Below, piece after piece: positions 62,727 to 64,000 of a stretch of DNA of 64,000 nt; position 1 is the first letter of the stretch, and every line of letters begins with the position of its first letter. The translations under genes and the position numbers were made by a program. Source of the stretch: Cryobacterium sp. SO1 (GTDB lineage: Bacteria; Actinomycetota; Actinomycetes; Actinomycetales; Microbacteriaceae); the NCBI RefSeq assembly GCF_004210215.2, contig NZ_CP067394.1, positions 2,542,001 through 2,606,000 of the forward strand. The letters run 5' to 3'. The notes under the pieces are model-generated. The model was not told the DNA's origin. It was given only the letters and a program-made list of their open reading frames with translations, and ran no database searches.

Positions 62727-63995
62727 TCACGCACGACGGGGGGCGGCCTGATAGTCGGCACGGTGGCCACCGCCGTCGACCGCGCGCCAGAGTTCGTTCT
62801 GCAGCAGCAGCGCCAGCTCGCGCAGCAACACGACGTCGACGCCGTCCTCGGTCCGCGGTCTCTGGTCGTACACGCACAGGGCGCCGATCCGTTCGCCCGA
62901 GGGCGACTCGATCGGAAACCCTGCATAAAAGCGCATCTTCGGATCGGCCACGACCAGGGGGTTGTCGCGGAAGCGCTCATCCAGCAGCGCGTCGGGAACG
63001 ACCAGAGCGGCGGGTTCGAGCACGGTGACCGTGCAGAACGAGCTGCTGCGGGGGATTTCGGCGACGTCCAGCCCCACCGTGGACTTGTGCCATTGCCGGT
63101 CGCCGTCGAGAACGGTGAACGCGGCCGCGCTGGTACCGAGCGACGAGCTGGCCAGGGCGACGATCCGGTCGAATCGCTCCTCCGGCTCGGTGTCGAGCAG
63201 GTTCAGCGCCATCAACGCCCGGTGCCGGGCGCCCTCGATCTCCTCGGACGTGCGGCTCTGCACCTCGGGCTCCTGCACCCTGTCGGAGCCCGGTGCGCGC
63301 TCCAGGAAGACCGCCATCCGCTCGGCCAGGGCATCCGCCCAGACTTCATAGTCGCTGGCAGCGAGGAACCGGCCGAGCGCGGAAACCGGCGGGCTCGTCA
63401 GCGGAATGAAGCAGAACCGGTCCACACCGGCGCACACCTCACGACTGACCCTGTTGAGCTCGAGAGCCTGCGCTCCGGCAAGCGCCCCGCACGGGCCGCG
63501 GAAGACCGGAAGATCCGCCAACGGCACGATCCCGGCCAGGAAAACCTCGGTGCCGAGGGAACTCGAGCGCTGGACCTGCTCGACCAACCGGCTCAGGTCC
63601 CGCCGCCAGGCCCGCACGGAGGTCAGCCGGCCGGCGTCACCGATGCCGAGAGTGAGCACCACCGCGTCGTAGCGCCACAGGTTGGCGAAGTCGATGTAGT
63701 CGGGCGCCGCACGTACGGTCATTTTCGGCCGAGAGACCACATCGACATCGGCGCCGCGGCCGGTGCGGGCAGTAAGCGCCCTGGCCAACGCCCCGGGCAG
63801 GGCGAGGGTATGGCTGAGCACACCCCAGCCGACGGCGGGACCGCCACCGACGATGAGGATACGGTCGCTGTCGATGCCCGGCGAATGAGCCTGGGGGGCA
63901 TCGGTCGGAAATGGGATTCCGCGGAACTTGCGCTCGAGGGCGGTCGTCCAGGTTCGCATCACGGGGACCAGCGTCCAGCGCAGGGCTTCGCGCAC
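62727..63995 (-). CDS. Degenerate SGNH-hydrolase domain fused to a GAF domain (possibly partial)
   Basis: 422 aa to the last start seen (GTG 63995); the frame stays open to the window edge, so the true start may lie outside, or at ATG 63959. Residues 45-225 have an SGNH-like layout but the nucleophile block reads [10 protein letters not shown] instead of GDSxA, the block III GxND reads GIGD, and the DxxH block is absent ([14 protein letters not shown]). Residues about 255-400 form a GAF domain ([61 protein letters not shown]). A catalytically dead sensor protein is likely. Confidence 0.8.
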   Translation of the reverse strand: MREALRWTLVPVMRTWTTALERKFRGIPFPTDAPQAHSPGIDSDRILIVGGGPAVGWGVLSHTLALPGALARALTARTGRGADVDVVSRPKMTVRAAPDYIDFANLWRYDAVVLTLGIGDAGRLTSVRAWRRDLSRLVEQVQRSSSLGTEVFLAGIVPLADLPVFRGPCGALAGAQALELNRVSREVCAGVDRFCFIPLTSPPVSALGRFLAASDYEVWADALAERMAVFLERAPGSDRVQEPEVQSRTSEEIEGARHRALMALNLLDTEPEERFDRIVALASSSLGTSAAAFTVLDGDRQWHKSTVGLDVAEIPRSSSFCTVTVLEPAALVVPDALLDERFRDNPLVVADPKMRFYAGFPIESPSGERIGALCVYDQRPRTEDGVDVVLLRELALLLQNELWRAVDGGGHRADYQAAPRRA

Positions 63996-64000
63996 GTGAC

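Overview
The window is a high-GC actinobacterial chromosome segment. Gene content and protein style point to the family Microbacteriaceae, and a Cryobacterium-like genus is my best guess (inference, not proven). I see no phage, insertion sequence, CRISPR array, rRNA or replication origin. The only RNA genes are tRNA-Gln(CUG) at 64-135 and tRNA-Lys(CUU) near 61130-61201, both on the minus strand.

Layout, left to right. (1) 0-2.7 kb: tRNA-Gln, an FAD oxidoreductase and gltX. (2) 2.7-9.5 kb, accessory: a LysR regulator divergent from a class-V PLP enzyme with a clean operator between them; a DUF222/HNH protein; a DJ-1/PfpI protein and a zinc-free MDR oxidoreductase divergent from a TetR regulator. 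(3) 9.6-14.8 kb: core amino-acid genes (FAH hydrolase, ilvE, leuB, serA). (4) 14.9-25.2 kb, accessory: DoxX protein; an LLM flavoenzyme / GMC oxidoreductase / XRE regulator group of different base composition; two membrane proteins; a zinc alcohol dehydrogenase; DUF998 protein; two Tat-exported phosphatases behind a PHO-box-like repeat. (5) 25.4-30.6 kb: ilvD-ilvB-ilvN-ilvC. All core genes in (1), (3) and (5) lie on the minus strand in an order that resembles the gltX-FAH-leuB-serA-ilvC-ilvN-ilvB block of other Actinobacteria, so (2) and (4) look like insertions into an ancestral block.

(6) 30.6-35.1 kb: a fused trehalose-6-phosphate synthase/phosphatase, a TIM-barrel sugar isomerase and small proteins. 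(7) 35.3-38.6 kb: ECF biotin transporter bioY-bioM-bioN followed 5 bp later by a membrane-anchored alpha/beta hydrolase, then a flavodoxin. (8) 38.6-42.7 kb: dctA divergent from a CitA/DcuS-type two-component system, with a relic of a betaine-binding protein behind dctA. (9) 42.7-46.6 kb: methyltransferase, IclR regulator, and a YceI / ECF sigma / zinc anti-sigma module. (10) 46.6-49.0 kb: lysG-lysE export pair and an uncharacterised protein whose N-terminus resembles DarT-type ADP-ribosyltransferases. (11) 49.1-57.8 kb: a beta-glucoside operon (GH1, hydrolase, PepT-type ABC transporter, LacI) with a perfect 14-bp operator. (12) 58-64 kb: DUF2252, M23 peptidase, MsrA, tRNA-Lys, an inositol-phosphatase-family enzyme, a septum-formation-type lipoprotein and a GAF protein fused to a degenerate SGNH domain.

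The most novel item is a family of about 65-bp palindromes found three times (9.5, 49.0 and 57.9 kb), always just behind stop codons and with paired base changes in the arms. Promoter and operator calls rest on symmetry and position only. No database search was possible.
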